Source of the DNA: Paraburkholderia piptadeniae
GTDB taxonomy: Bacteria > Pseudomonadota > Gammaproteobacteria > Burkholderiales > Burkholderiaceae
Direction of reading: 5' to 3'
NCBI RefSeq assembly: GCF_900007165.1
Contig: NZ_CYGY02000025.1
Coordinates: forward strand, 118,895-182,894
DNA: 64,000 nucleotides
Shown here: one piece after another, positions 40,943-49,635 of the stretch
How positions within the stretch are numbered: the stretch's first letter is position 1
How the letters are laid out: each line of letters begins with the position of its first letter
Made by a program: the position numbers and the translations under genes
The notes under the pieces: model-generated
What the model saw: the letters and a program-made list of their open reading frames with translations, nothing else
The model's database searches: none
Told to the model about the DNA's origin: nothing

Positions 40943-41620
40943 CTAAGCGTCGTCGCCCTGCTCGCCCAGCATCCGCAACGCCGCCTTTTCCGCGTTCAAT
41001 ACGTGCTGGCGGGCAAGCTCCTGCGCCTCGTCCCCGTCGCGCGCCTTCAACGCCTTGTGAAGCTTGTCGATTTCGCGCAGGCTGCTCGGCAGCCGGTCGG
41101 GATGCATCAGCGACGTCGCGCGCAGCAGATTCACGCGCGAGTAAAGGCTGTTCAATATTTCCTTCACGAGATGGTTGCCGCAGTTGTCGAGCAGCACGTC
41201 ATAGAGCGCCGCCTTAGCCTTCAGCACGCCGTTCTGGTCCTGGGCGGTCGCCTGGGCACGCAGCATCTTCGCGGCCTCGCCGAACTGGGCGATGGCTTCG
41301 TCGCTGGCGAGCCGCGCGAATTCGTGCGCCGCGAAGCCTTCGAGCAACGCGCGCAACGCGTAGAGTTCGGCGGCCTCTTCCCGCGACATCACCGCGACCA
41401 CGGGCCCCTTGTGCGGCACGTTGCGCACGAGCTTTTCGGCCTCCAGCTTGCGCAACGCCTCGCGCACGGAGGTCCGGCTCACGCCCAGCGTCTCGCAAAG
41501 CTCGCGCTCGATCAGACGCGCGCCCGGCGCAAAGCGCCCGCTCATGATGGCCTGGCGCAGCACGTTTTCGACCTGGTGACGCAGTGTCTCCGGCCGGACC
41601 AACCCGATATCAGTCGACAT
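40943..41620 (-). CDS. GntR-family (FCD) transcriptional regulator
   Basis: 225 aa from the ATG at 41620. N-terminal winged HTH (LRHQVENVLRQAIMSGRFAPGARLIERELCETLGVSRTSVREALRKLE), then the helical FCD effector domain with metal-binding His/Asp positions. It is the last gene of the long minus-strand catabolic cluster and converges with the CoA-transferase operon. Either cluster may be its target. An inverted repeat just upstream of its own start (41623-41641) looks like an autoregulatory site. Confidence 0.9.
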   Translation of the reverse strand: MSTDIGLVRPETLRHQVENVLRQAIMSGRFAPGARLIERELCETLGVSRTSVREALRKLEAEKLVRNVPHKGPVVAVMSREEAAELYALRALLEGFAAHEFARLASDEAIAQFGEAAKMLRAQATAQDQNGVLKAKAALYDVLLDNCGNHLVKEILNSLYSRVNLLRATSLMHPDRLPSSLREIDKLHKALKARDGDEAQELARQHVLNAEKAALRMLGEQGDDA

Positions 41621-41622
41621 TA

Positions 41623-41641
41623 TTGTCTTCCCGTCCGACAA
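41623..41641. promoter_or_regulatory. Candidate GntR autoregulatory operator
   Basis: TTGTC-N9-GACAA inverted repeat begins three bases upstream of the GntR start codon. FCD-type GntR proteins bind short TTGT/ACAA-containing palindromes. The promoter at 55139-55166 contains a related TTGTATGACA, so the same protein may act there. Confidence 0.4.
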
Positions 41642-41677
41642 AAACCCAATCACTATGATACTTCACCGCCGCCCTTT

Positions 41678-42436
41678 TCAGGCGTCCGGCGAGCATAAAT
41701 TCGGGTCGGCGGACGCGCGCCCAGCTTGCGTCAGCGAACCGAGTCCGGTGCGCGAGACGATTCGCAACGCGTCGTCGAAGCGGAGCACGAGCGGTTCCGC
41801 GTGCGCGACTTCGAGCGAGGCGATGCGCGCGTCGTCGATTCCGTCGAGATGCTTGAACAGTGCGCGCAACGCATTGCCGTGCGCGACCATCAACACCGAT
41901 TCGCCGTTGCGCAACGCGGGCGTCACCGTTGCGTCCCAGAGCGGCAGCACGCGCGCGAGCGTATCGCGCAGGCTTTCGGTGCGCGGCAACGCATCGGGAT
42001 GTGGCAGCGCCGCGCCGGTGAATTGCGCGACGATGGCCTGCTGCCGCGCGGCATCGAGCGGCGGCGGCGCTTCAGCGAAACCGCGCCGCCACGCGCGCAC
42101 CTGCGCCGCGCCATAGGAGTCAGCGGCAGCTTCCTTGTCCATGCCCGTGAGCGCACCGTAATGGCGGTCGTTCAGCCGCCACGAGCGCACGACGGGCCGC
42201 CTCGGCGCGCCACATCGACCGAGGATCAGATCGAGCGTGTGTCCCGCGCGGCTCAGCACCGACGTGACGGCCAGATCGAAACGCAGCGACAGCGAGCGCA
42301 TCTGCTCGCCGATGTGCGTCGCCTGCTCGACGCCGTGCGCCGACAGCGGCACGTCCATCCAGCCGGTGAAGCGGTTCGTGCGATTCCATTCCGACTGGGC
42401 GTGGCGCAAGACCACGAGCGTTGCGCAATCCGCCAT
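41678..42436 (-). CDS. gpmA: 2,3-bisphosphoglycerate-dependent phosphoglycerate mutase-like protein
   Basis: 252 aa, length of GpmA. The phosphohistidine motif is VVLRHAQSEWNRTNRFTGWMD, normally RHG/E-S; here the Gly is Ala. The second His lies in VLMVAHGNALRALFKHLDG, and RLNDRHYGALTGMDK is a GpmA block. It interconverts 3- and 2-phosphoglycerate in glycolysis. Its place inside a catabolic gene cluster is unusual and could mean pathway carbon enters at phosphoglycerate, or simply a paralogue. Confidence 0.85.
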   Translation of the reverse strand: MADCATLVVLRHAQSEWNRTNRFTGWMDVPLSAHGVEQATHIGEQMRSLSLRFDLAVTSVLSRAGHTLDLILGRCGAPRRPVVRSWRLNDRHYGALTGMDKEAAADSYGAAQVRAWRRGFAEAPPPLDAARQQAIVAQFTGAALPHPDALPRTESLRDTLARVLPLWDATVTPALRNGESVLMVAHGNALRALFKHLDGIDDARIASLEVAHAEPLVLRFDDALRIVSRTGLGSLTQAGRASADPNLCSPDA

Positions 42437-42448
42437 GCTTGACCTCGT

Positions 42449-42661
42449 CTAGTTGTAGCCCAGAATCGCGGCCGTGCGGACGTGCGCGTGCTCGTTGCCG
42501 TTCGACGCCAGCCGCGACAGCGGCGCCGCCTGGAACGCGCGGAACGTCGAGTCCGGCTCGCGTGCGCGCAGCGTCGTTGGCAGCCGCGCGGGATCGCGCG
42601 CCGGGCCGCGCACCATATCGTGCACCATACCGCGCAGGAGATTCGTGCTGTGGTGTTTCAT
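42449..42661 (-). CDS. Short hypothetical protein (70 aa)
   Basis: 70 aa frame lying neatly between the carboxymuconolactone-decarboxylase-family gene (8 bases away) and gpmA (12 bases). GGAGG is 12 bases upstream of its ATG, overlapping the previous gene's end. Basic and with no membrane segment. I recognise nothing; the tight fit in the operon is the main support, and it could be a spurious frame. Confidence 0.4.
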   Translation of the reverse strand: MKHHSTNLLRGMVHDMVRGPARDPARLPTTLRAREPDSTFRAFQAAPLSRLASNGNEHAHVRTAAILGYN

Positions 42662-42668
42662 CGGCGTA

Positions 42669-43460
42669 TCAGGCCTCCGCAGCGATGCGCCGTTTCGCCA
42701 GCGCCGCCTCTAGCAGGGGCGCGCCGAGTTCCGCGCCATGGATACCCGTCGTGCTGACGATTTCGAGCAGTTCCATCAGTTCCTCCGCCGTCGCGCCGTA
42801 GCGCAGCGCGTTGCGCATGTGCAGCTTGAGCCCCGGTACGTACAGATGCGTCGGCGAAGCGTCGAACGCGCAATACATGAACTCCTTCACCTTCGGACTC
42901 AGCACGCCCGTGTGCCACGGCACCGACGAAAACGCGACATAAGCCTCGAACAGATCGGGGTCGAGTTCGAGCAGACCTTCCCATGTCGGATGCCAATAGC
43001 CGCGATTCTTTTCGAAGGCTTCCTTCAGCGCGCGACGCCGTTCGTCGAGCGGCGCAGGCCCGGCGCGCAATCCCTCCTCTTCGAGCACTTCCAGCAGCAC
43101 GGGCACGCCGACATTGCTCGTGTGTATGCCGATCGTGCTGATCAATTCGAGCACTTCCATCAGTTCCTCGCCCGTCGCGCCGAACGCGAGCGCGCGCTCG
43201 AGATGATGCGCGACGCCCGGTCCATACAACTGCGTTGCGCACGCATCGGCGGCGAGCGCGATGAAGGCGCGCACCTTGTCGTCGAGATGATTTCTACGCT
43301 GCGGCACCGCCGAGAACTGCACATACGCATCGACAAAGCCCGCATCGAGACGAAGCATGCTGTCCCACGCGGCGTTCCAGACGCCGTGCACGCGCACGAA
43401 GTCGTCCCTGATCTGCTGCGGCTCGCGTTGCGCGCGCGCCGGCTGCGCTCCCTGATCCAT
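42669..43460 (-). CDS. Carboxymuconolactone decarboxylase-family protein, tandem domains
   Basis: 263 aa with two AhpD/CMD-like domains: KVRAFIALAADACATQLYGPGVAHHLERALAFGATGEELMEVLELIS (first, about residues 60-110) and KVKEFMYCAFDASPTHLYVPGLKLHMRNALRYGATAEELMELLEIVS (second, about residues 190-240). The halves are clearly an internal duplication. The CMD family includes PcaC (decarboxylates 4-carboxymuconolactone) and AhpD-type peroxidases; a CxxC is not seen here, so a decarboxylase-like or isomerase role is more likely. In the minus-strand catabolic cluster. Confidence 0.82.
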   Translation of the reverse strand: MDQGAQPARAQREPQQIRDDFVRVHGVWNAAWDSMLRLDAGFVDAYVQFSAVPQRRNHLDDKVRAFIALAADACATQLYGPGVAHHLERALAFGATGEELMEVLELISTIGIHTSNVGVPVLLEVLEEEGLRAGPAPLDERRRALKEAFEKNRGYWHPTWEGLLELDPDLFEAYVAFSSVPWHTGVLSPKVKEFMYCAFDASPTHLYVPGLKLHMRNALRYGATAEELMELLEIVSTTGIHGAELGAPLLEAALAKRRIAAEA

Positions 43461-43545
43461 TCACTCGTTCCTCATGATGGCGATGATCGAATGCCCGCTC
43501 GCGCGGAACGCGAAACACGGTATGGGCCGCATTCCGCGCTTTGCG

Positions 43546-43941
43546 TCAGCGCGCGTCGAGCCCCTTCGGATAATCGGCCTCGGCCACTTCTTCCTGCCAC
43601 GTCGCCTTGCCGATCGACGTGGCGATGTGCACCATGTAGCTGCCGTCGCTCGCGCCGTGCCAGTGGCGCTCGTTCGGCCCGATGAACACGATGTCGCCCT
43701 GGCGGATCTCCTGCGGCGCTTCGCCTTCCTTGCAGATCCAGCCTTTGCCCGCCGTCACCTGCAACACCTGGCCATGCTCGTGCGTATGCCAGTAGGTGCG
43801 CCCGCGCGGCGCGAAGAACACCGTATTGATCGTGACGCCGTCTGTCGGCGGCATCACGGGGTCGGCCCACACGGTGCCCGAAAACGTCTCGCCGCGCTGC
43901 TCCGACATCTTGCCGTCCGCCCTGCCGTGAAATACCTTCAT
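43546..43941 (-). CDS. Cupin-domain protein
   Basis: 131 aa. Its start overlaps the preceding dehydrogenase stop as ATGA. The cupin motif 1 is GRTYWHTHEHGQVLQVTAGKG (two His and Glu/His ligands) and motif 2 is GDIVFIGPNERHWHGA. It resembles the small cupins that accompany CMD-family enzymes and may be a dioxygenase- or isomerase-type enzyme or a binding protein. Metal-dependent reaction unknown. Confidence 0.85.
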   Translation of the reverse strand: MKVFHGRADGKMSEQRGETFSGTVWADPVMPPTDGVTINTVFFAPRGRTYWHTHEHGQVLQVTAGKGWICKEGEAPQEIRQGDIVFIGPNERHWHGASDGSYMVHIATSIGKATWQEEVAEADYPKGLDAR

Positions 43942-44870
43942 GCCTGCTTCTCCTCTGCTTTTTCCTGGTCGCAAACCTTTCCGTCGAACAGCCGCACGCC
44001 GCCCGATACGTCGCCGATCGCATCGACGACCCGGTTGCTGATCACATCGCCATAGCCAAGCGCCGTGCCCAAGCCGAAGCTCGCGAGCGGCCCCGCCGCG
44101 TTCAGCGACACCACGCCCAGCTCGCGCGCGCGGTCGACATAGAGCACCACGTCCTTCGTCATCAGCTTGCCCGTCAGCCCGCCTTCCAGATAGTCGCCAT
44201 CGACGATCTTCGGAAAGCGGTTCAGCGTCGCGAAGTTCACGCCGCTGCTGCTGTTGAGCACGTCGAGCAGCAGATGCAGATCGAGCCCCGCCTTCTTGCC
44301 CGCCACCATGACTTCCGCGCTCGCCGCGAGGCTCACGGCATTGAGGAAGTTGTTCAGCAGCTTGGTCGTGTGTCCCGCGCCGCTGTCGCCCATGTGCGCG
44401 ACCTTCGCGCTGATCGGCGCGAACGCCCATTTGAGCGCCGCGACAGCGCTCGCGTCGCCGCCGACCATCAGCGTCAGCGCGCCCTTCTCGGCGGCCGCCG
44501 CGCCGCCCGAGATGCCAGCGTCGACATACTGCGCACCGCATTCGGTGAAGCGCTGCGCGAGCCGTATCGTCGAGCTCGCGGCCGCCGTGCTCAGATCGAC
44601 GACGATCTGTCCGGCGCGGCAATTCGCGAGCACGCCACCCTCGCCTTCGACCACGGCTTCGACAACCTTGCTGTCCGGCAGCGACAGCATGACGACATCG
44701 GCGAACTTCATCACGTCCGCCACGGTCGCCGCGACCTGCGCGCCCGCTGCCTTCACGCGCTCGGGCACGGTGTCGTAGCCGAGCACGGCGATGCCCGCCT
44801 CGACGAGACGCCGCGTCATGCGGCCGCCCATGTTGCCGAGACCGATGAATCCGATCCGTTCCTTGTTCAT
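43938..44870 (-). CDS. NAD(P)-dependent beta-hydroxyacid dehydrogenase (3-hydroxyisobutyrate dehydrogenase-like), copy 1
   Basis: 310 aa from the ATG at 44870 (AAGGGA upstream; an earlier ATG at 44897 is possible). Rossmann motif GFIGLGNMGGRM near residue 6; substrate motif DAGISGGAAAAEKG; catalytic Lys in TTKLLNNFLNAVSL. It oxidises a beta-hydroxyacid to the semialdehyde or keto acid. One of three such paralogues in the cluster (also 48332 and 49636). Confidence 0.92.
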   Translation of the reverse strand: MNKERIGFIGLGNMGGRMTRRLVEAGIAVLGYDTVPERVKAAGAQVAATVADVMKFADVVMLSLPDSKVVEAVVEGEGGVLANCRAGQIVVDLSTAAASSTIRLAQRFTECGAQYVDAGISGGAAAAEKGALTLMVGGDASAVAALKWAFAPISAKVAHMGDSGAGHTTKLLNNFLNAVSLAASAEVMVAGKKAGLDLHLLLDVLNSSSGVNFATLNRFPKIVDGDYLEGGLTGKLMTKDVVLYVDRARELGVVSLNAAGPLASFGLGTALGYGDVISNRVVDAIGDVSGGVRLFDGKVCDQEKAEEKQA

Positions 44871-44900
44871 TTCCGCTATTCCCTTACTGGTAGTCATTCG

Positions 44901-46250
44901 TCAGAAGTCGACGTCCTTCGTTTCCGGTCCCATCAGCGCGCCGATTGCGCCGATCAGTCCGCCGATGCACAGCAGCACCACCGACGTCAGCCGCAACGGC
45001 ATGAACGCGCTCAGCCAGTCCATGTAGAACGCGTAGAACGACGGGATGATCACCGACAGACTAAAGCCGACGCCGAAGCCCGTCGCGCGCACATCGGTGA
45101 CGAAGCGTTCGTTGATGTACGTGACGATCACGCCCCACGGCGACGTGACGAGCACGGCAAGCACGCAGACCAGCACGATGATCGTCGTCAGCGACAGCCC
45201 GTCGACGTTCGCGATCACATACAGCAAGGCCGCGCCGACCGTTGCGATCAGCGGGCCGACGATCGCGAAGAAGCGCCGCCGCCCGATCGCCTGCGCGAGC
45301 ATTCCCGAGCCGATGTAGCTGAAGAACAGCACGAAATACGTGATCATCAACGTGGACGTCATCTGGAAGCCCGTCAGATGCAGCGTCTTCACGAGCAGCC
45401 CCGTCGGCAGGAAGATCGTGATGATGTTTTGCGTGAGCCAGAAGCCCGTCATCATGATCAGCACCTGAAGCAGGTTGCGTCCGCTCTTGCCGCGCAGCAG
45501 GTCCGTCAGCGGCAGTTTCTCCGGCTGAGGGCCTTTCTCGGCCGTTTCGCTTTCCCAGATCTCCGATTCGGCGACCTTGTGCACGTAGTACATCGCCAGA
45601 ATCCCCGCGAGCACCGCGCCCAGCACGAACGGAATGCGCCAGCCCCATTGCGCGTACGGCGAGTGCATGCCGTTGAGCGGAAAGAGCGCGAACATCAGCA
45701 TCGCGATGAGATTGATCGACACGTATGCAGCCGGAAAGCCCGCGATGATGAAGCCGCCGACAAAGCCGCGCTGCGCCTTCTTCGAATACTCGATGGCGAG
45801 CGGCATCGCGCCCGTGTAGCCGCCGCCAAGAAAGATGCCGTCGACGAAGCGCAATAGCACGAGCAGCCAGTACGACACGATGCCGATGCTCTCGTAGCCC
45901 GGCAGCAGCGCGATCAGCAGCGTGACCACGCCGAAGCCCGACACCGACCAGATCGATGCCTTGCGGCGCCCGATGCGGTCCGCGATCATCCCGAACAGCA
46001 GCGCGCCGATCGGCCGCCCGAGCAGCGTCGTGATGAACACGAGCGACGCGAGTATCGTCTCCATGCCGCTCGACAGATGCGGCGGCTGAAAGAACGCCAG
46101 CACCGGCGACAGGACGACGACGGGCAGGTAAATGTCGAACATGTCGATGTACTCGGAGAAGAACGCGCCTTTGATGGCATTGCGTCTTTTCGTTTCTATC
46201 GACTGCTCGCGTTCGGACTGTATGACGTCTGTCGCAGTGAGGGTCTTCAT
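44901..46250 (-). CDS. MFS transporter, aromatic acid/sugar-acid importer type
   Basis: 449 aa, 12 predicted membrane segments. I use the ATG at 46250 because GGAG lies eight bases upstream; METS at 46262 has none. Signature loop GMIADRIGRRKASIWS between helices 2 and 3, and the metabolite:H+ symporter start EYIDMFDIYLPVVVLSPVL. Probably takes up the pathway substrate by proton symport. Follows the small CMD gene. Confidence 0.88.
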   Translation of the reverse strand: MKTLTATDVIQSEREQSIETKRRNAIKGAFFSEYIDMFDIYLPVVVLSPVLAFFQPPHLSSGMETILASLVFITTLLGRPIGALLFGMIADRIGRRKASIWSVSGFGVVTLLIALLPGYESIGIVSYWLLVLLRFVDGIFLGGGYTGAMPLAIEYSKKAQRGFVGGFIIAGFPAAYVSINLIAMLMFALFPLNGMHSPYAQWGWRIPFVLGAVLAGILAMYYVHKVAESEIWESETAEKGPQPEKLPLTDLLRGKSGRNLLQVLIMMTGFWLTQNIITIFLPTGLLVKTLHLTGFQMTSTLMITYFVLFFSYIGSGMLAQAIGRRRFFAIVGPLIATVGAALLYVIANVDGLSLTTIIVLVCVLAVLVTSPWGVIVTYINERFVTDVRATGFGVGFSLSVIIPSFYAFYMDWLSAFMPLRLTSVVLLCIGGLIGAIGALMGPETKDVDF

Positions 46251-46323
46251 CGATGTCTCCATTCTTTGTCGGCACCGTGTGGTGCTTTCGTGTGAGCGAA
46301 TCCGTGAATCCTTAAATCCGCAT

Positions 46324-46719
46324 TCAGACCGCCGAAGTCTCCGCTTCGTACGCCTTGATCGCTTCCGTCGCAACGCGGAACGCGGCCAGCGCGAGCGGCA
46401 CGCCGCAGTAGATGGCCGCCTGCATCAGCACCGCGCGGATCTCTTCCTTCGTCACGCCGTTGCGCAGCGCGCCCTTCACGTGCACGGACAGCTCGTGATG
46501 CTGGCTCATCGCCGTGAGCATCCCGAGGTTCAGCATGCTGCGCGTCTTGAACGGCAGCGTCCTGTCACCCCAGATGTCGCCCCAGCAGCACTCCGTGACG
46601 TACTTCTGCATCGGCCGGTTGAATTCGTCGGCGTTGGCCCACGACTTCTCCACGTGACCCGCGCCGAGCACTTCCTTGCGGTTTTCAAAGCCCTTTTCGA
46701 AACGTTCGTTGCTATCCAT
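46324..46719 (-). CDS. Carboxymuconolactone decarboxylase-family protein, single domain (PcaC-like)
   Basis: 131 aa, size of PcaC. The helical core reads TRSMLNLGMLTAMSQHHELSVHVKGALRNGVTKEEIRAVLMQAAIYCGVPLALAAFRV, with the His-x-x-Gly-Ala-Leu-x-x-Gly pattern of the family (conserved Glu/His). The ATG at 46719 has GAGG upstream; a TTG at 46725 is less likely. With the tandem-domain paralogue at 42669, the cluster contains two members of this family. Reaction not provable from sequence. Confidence 0.85.
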   Translation of the reverse strand: MDSNERFEKGFENRKEVLGAGHVEKSWANADEFNRPMQKYVTECCWGDIWGDRTLPFKTRSMLNLGMLTAMSQHHELSVHVKGALRNGVTKEEIRAVLMQAAIYCGVPLALAAFRVATEAIKAYEAETSAV

Positions 46720-46878
46720 CTTCAAGGTCCTCTCTGTTGCTCTGCCCGTTCAACCGCTCTACGCACCCAGCCTGCCTGACGCGATGATTGTCCGACAATC
46801 CAGACACGCAAAATTTTTTGGCCGCTTTTTGGCCCACTTCTGGTCCGCTTTGAAATTCCCGTCGCGGACCACGGCGCG

Positions 46879-48309
46879 TCAATCCGCGCCGTAACCGACC
46901 AGCGCCTTCGTTTCCAGATACTCGCGCAAGCCCGCTTCGCCCCACTCGCGGCCGTTGCCCGACCGCTTGTAGCCGCCGAACGGCGCGTTGAAATCGGTGG
47001 GCGGATAGTTCAGGTGGACGCCGCCAGCGCGCAGCGCACGGCCGACCTTGCGGGCGCGCGCGATGTCGCCCGATTGCACGTAAGCCGCGAGACCGTAGTC
47101 GGTGCCGTTGGCGATCGCGATGGCTTCCTCTTCGCTGTCGTACGCGATCATCGACAGCACCGGCCCGAAGATTTCCTCGCGCGCGATCGTCATGTCGGGC
47201 GTGACGTCCGCGAAGATGGTCGGCTTCGCGTAATAGCCCTTCTCGATGCCCGCCGGCAATCCCGTGCCGCCCGTCACGAGCCGCGCGCCTTCGTCGATGC
47301 CCTTCTGGATCAACGCCTGCACGCGCTCGAACTGGTTGCGGTTCACGAGCGGTCCGAGCTGCGTCGAAGGCTCGTCGGTCGGCCCGACGCGATAGGCTTC
47401 CGCCACGCGCTTTGCGATCTGCGCCGCGTCGTTCATCAGGTGACGCGGCACCAGCATGCGCGTCGGGATCGAGCACGACTGGCCCGAGTTCGTGAAGCAC
47501 GCGGCGACGCCGCGCTTCACCGCTTCGTCGAGATCGACGTCGTCGAGCAGGATGTTCGCGGACTTGCCGCCCAGTTCCTGCGCGACGCGCTTGACGCTCG
47601 GCGCGGCCGCCTGCGCGACCAGCACGCCCGCGCGCGTCGAGCCCGTGAACGACACCATGTCGATATCCGGGTGGCTCGCAATCGCCTCGCCAACGCCGGG
47701 GCCATCGCCGTTCACGAGATTGAATACGCCTGCGGGCACTTGCGCTTCGTCGAGCACTTCGGCGAACAGCAACGCGCTCAGCGGCGAATACTCGCTCGGC
47801 TTGAGCACCATCGTGCAACCGGCCGCGAGCGCGGGCGCGATCTTCACGACGATCTGATTGACGGGCCAGTTCCACGGCGTGATCAGCCCGCACACGCCGA
47901 TCGCTTCGAGCACGACACGCGTGCTGCCGCGCTGCTCTTCGAATGCGAAGCGCTCGAGCACGTCGATCAGCGCGTTCAGATGCGCCGGGCCGCGTGCCGC
48001 CTGGCCGTTGCGCGCGAACGTGATGGGCGCGCCCATCTCGCGACGCATCGCCTCCGCGAACTCGTCGTAGCGGCGCTCATAGATGCCCAGCACGCGACGC
48101 AGCAACGCGACGCGTTCCGCGACGCTCGTCGCGGACCACGCGGGAAACGCGCGGCGCGCGGCGGCCACCGCGCGGTCGACGTCTTGCGCATTGCCGAGCG
48201 CGAGCCGCTCGAACGGCACTTCGGTCGACGGATCGACGATATCGAACCATCGTGGGGACGCGGGCTCGGCCCAGCGTCCGTCGATATAAAACTGCGGTGC
48301 ATGTGACAT
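46879..48309 (-). CDS. NAD(P)-dependent aldehyde dehydrogenase
   Basis: 476 aa from the ATG at 48309 (GGAG upstream); the frame extends further but is shadow. Catalytic Glu is in AQELGGKSANI and catalytic Cys in NSGQSCSIPTRM; cofactor motif SFTGSTRAG and TPWNWPVNQ are present. Probably oxidises the aldehyde made by one of the beta-hydroxyacid dehydrogenases or another pathway step. No clear sub-family. Confidence 0.93.
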   Translation of the reverse strand: MSHAPQFYIDGRWAEPASPRWFDIVDPSTEVPFERLALGNAQDVDRAVAAARRAFPAWSATSVAERVALLRRVLGIYERRYDEFAEAMRREMGAPITFARNGQAARGPAHLNALIDVLERFAFEEQRGSTRVVLEAIGVCGLITPWNWPVNQIVVKIAPALAAGCTMVLKPSEYSPLSALLFAEVLDEAQVPAGVFNLVNGDGPGVGEAIASHPDIDMVSFTGSTRAGVLVAQAAAPSVKRVAQELGGKSANILLDDVDLDEAVKRGVAACFTNSGQSCSIPTRMLVPRHLMNDAAQIAKRVAEAYRVGPTDEPSTQLGPLVNRNQFERVQALIQKGIDEGARLVTGGTGLPAGIEKGYYAKPTIFADVTPDMTIAREEIFGPVLSMIAYDSEEEAIAIANGTDYGLAAYVQSGDIARARKVGRALRAGGVHLNYPPTDFNAPFGGYKRSGNGREWGEAGLREYLETKALVGYGAD

Positions 48310-48331
48310 GGCTGGCTCCAGAGCAGAAAAA

Positions 48332-49243
48332 TCAGCGCGCATCGCCATCGAGCAGGCGATACACATCGAGCACGCGATACATTTCGGTGTGATCGGTCGT
48401 GGGCGTCGAATGTTGCGCGGCTTCGTCCCACATCGCCGTGCAGGTCGCGCCAAGCGTCATCGGATAGCCGACCGACTGCGCAAGCGCACGCGCGATCTTC
48501 AGATCCTTGTTCATCAATTGCAGCGCGAAGCCGGAGGCGAACGTGCCGTTCAGCATGAACTGCTTCACCTTGTTTTCCGACGTGTTGCTGCGGCCCGTCG
48601 ATGCGTTCAGCACATCCGTCATCGCGTCGGGCTCGATGCCGAAGCGTTGCGCGATGTGCAGCGCCTCGACCGTCGCAGCCAGTCCCGCCGCCGACACGTA
48701 GTTGTTCAGCGCCTTCGCCGCGTGTCCCGAGCCCGCGCCCCCGATGTGCAGAACGCTCTTGCCCATCGCTTCGAGCACGGGCTTGCATCGCGCGAGCACG
48801 TCTTCGCGGCCGCCGACGAGAATCGCCAGCGTGCCTTCCTTCGCTTTCTTGACGCCGCCCGATACGGGCGCATCAAGATACGCGAGGCCGCGCTCTTCGA
48901 GCACCGAGCCAAGCTTGCGCGAGCGCTCCGGTTCCGACGAGCTCATGTCGATGACGACGGCGCCCTTCGCCAACAGGCTCGCCCAGCCGTCCGCGCCGCG
49001 GCCGAGCAGCACGCTTTCGACAATCGCCGAGTTCGGCAGCATCGTGATCAATGCGTCGAGCGACGCGGCATTGTCCTTGCGCAGACGCTGCGCGCCCGTT
49101 TGCGCGGCAAGCGTGTCGGCGCGCGCGGCATCGGCATCGTCGATGTACAGATCGAAGCCGGCGTTGGCGAGGCATTGCACCATCGGCCCGCCCATCATGC
49201 CGAGCCCGATGAAGCCGATGCGCCTGGGTTGTTGCTGTGTCAT
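48332..49243 (-). CDS. NAD(P)-dependent beta-hydroxyacid dehydrogenase, copy 2
   Basis: 303 aa. Rossmann motif GFIGLGMMGGPM; substrate motif LDAPVSGGVKKAKEG; catalytic Lys in AAKALNNYVSAAGLAATVEAL. It is about equally distant by eye from copies 1 and 3, so the three may act on different hydroxyacids. Lies 22 bases upstream of the aldehyde dehydrogenase start on the same strand. Confidence 0.92.
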   Translation of the reverse strand: MTQQQPRRIGFIGLGMMGGPMVQCLANAGFDLYIDDADAARADTLAAQTGAQRLRKDNAASLDALITMLPNSAIVESVLLGRGADGWASLLAKGAVVIDMSSSEPERSRKLGSVLEERGLAYLDAPVSGGVKKAKEGTLAILVGGREDVLARCKPVLEAMGKSVLHIGGAGSGHAAKALNNYVSAAGLAATVEALHIAQRFGIEPDAMTDVLNASTGRSNTSENKVKQFMLNGTFASGFALQLMNKDLKIARALAQSVGYPMTLGATCTAMWDEAAQHSTPTTDHTEMYRVLDVYRLLDGDAR

Positions 49244-49255
49244 AAGGGCCGTCTC

Positions 49256-49582
49256 CTAGCGCAGCGCGGAGAACGCGGTCGGCGTGAGGAAGTGATTTTC
49301 GATGCGCTCGACAATCGGCTTCTCCGCTTCCGTCGCGGCGCGCTTCGCGATCCAATCGGCGTCCGCCTGGAACGCGTTCCACTTCTGCTCGCGCTCAGCG
49401 AGGCTTTCCCACTTCAGCATGTAGGTGAGCGCGTGATTGCTCGGGCCGATCAGCGTGGTCCAGAAACCGATCTGCTGGATGCCGTGCTTTTCGAAGAAGC
49501 CCAGCGTCGTGTTCGTGAAGCGGTCGAGCAAGGCCGGCAAGCGCGTCGGCGCGCAGTGATAGATGCGCATTTCAACGATCAT
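49256..49582 (-). CDS. NIPSNAP-family protein
   Basis: 108 aa; I use the ATG at 49582 with GGAG at spacing 6. The start MIVEMRIYHCAPTRLPALLDRF and the later TYMLKWESLAEREQKWNAF are typical of NIPSNAP proteins, a dimeric alpha/beta barrel fold. Bacterial members occur in catabolic operons and their activity is not established. Between dehydrogenase copies 2 and 3. Confidence 0.85.
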   Translation of the reverse strand: MIVEMRIYHCAPTRLPALLDRFTNTTLGFFEKHGIQQIGFWTTLIGPSNHALTYMLKWESLAEREQKWNAFQADADWIAKRAATEAEKPIVERIENHFLTPTAFSALR

Positions 49583-49635
49583 GTGATTCTCCATGGTTGT
49601 GTTCTTGCGTTCGCATTGTCAGAAACAGAAGCGGA

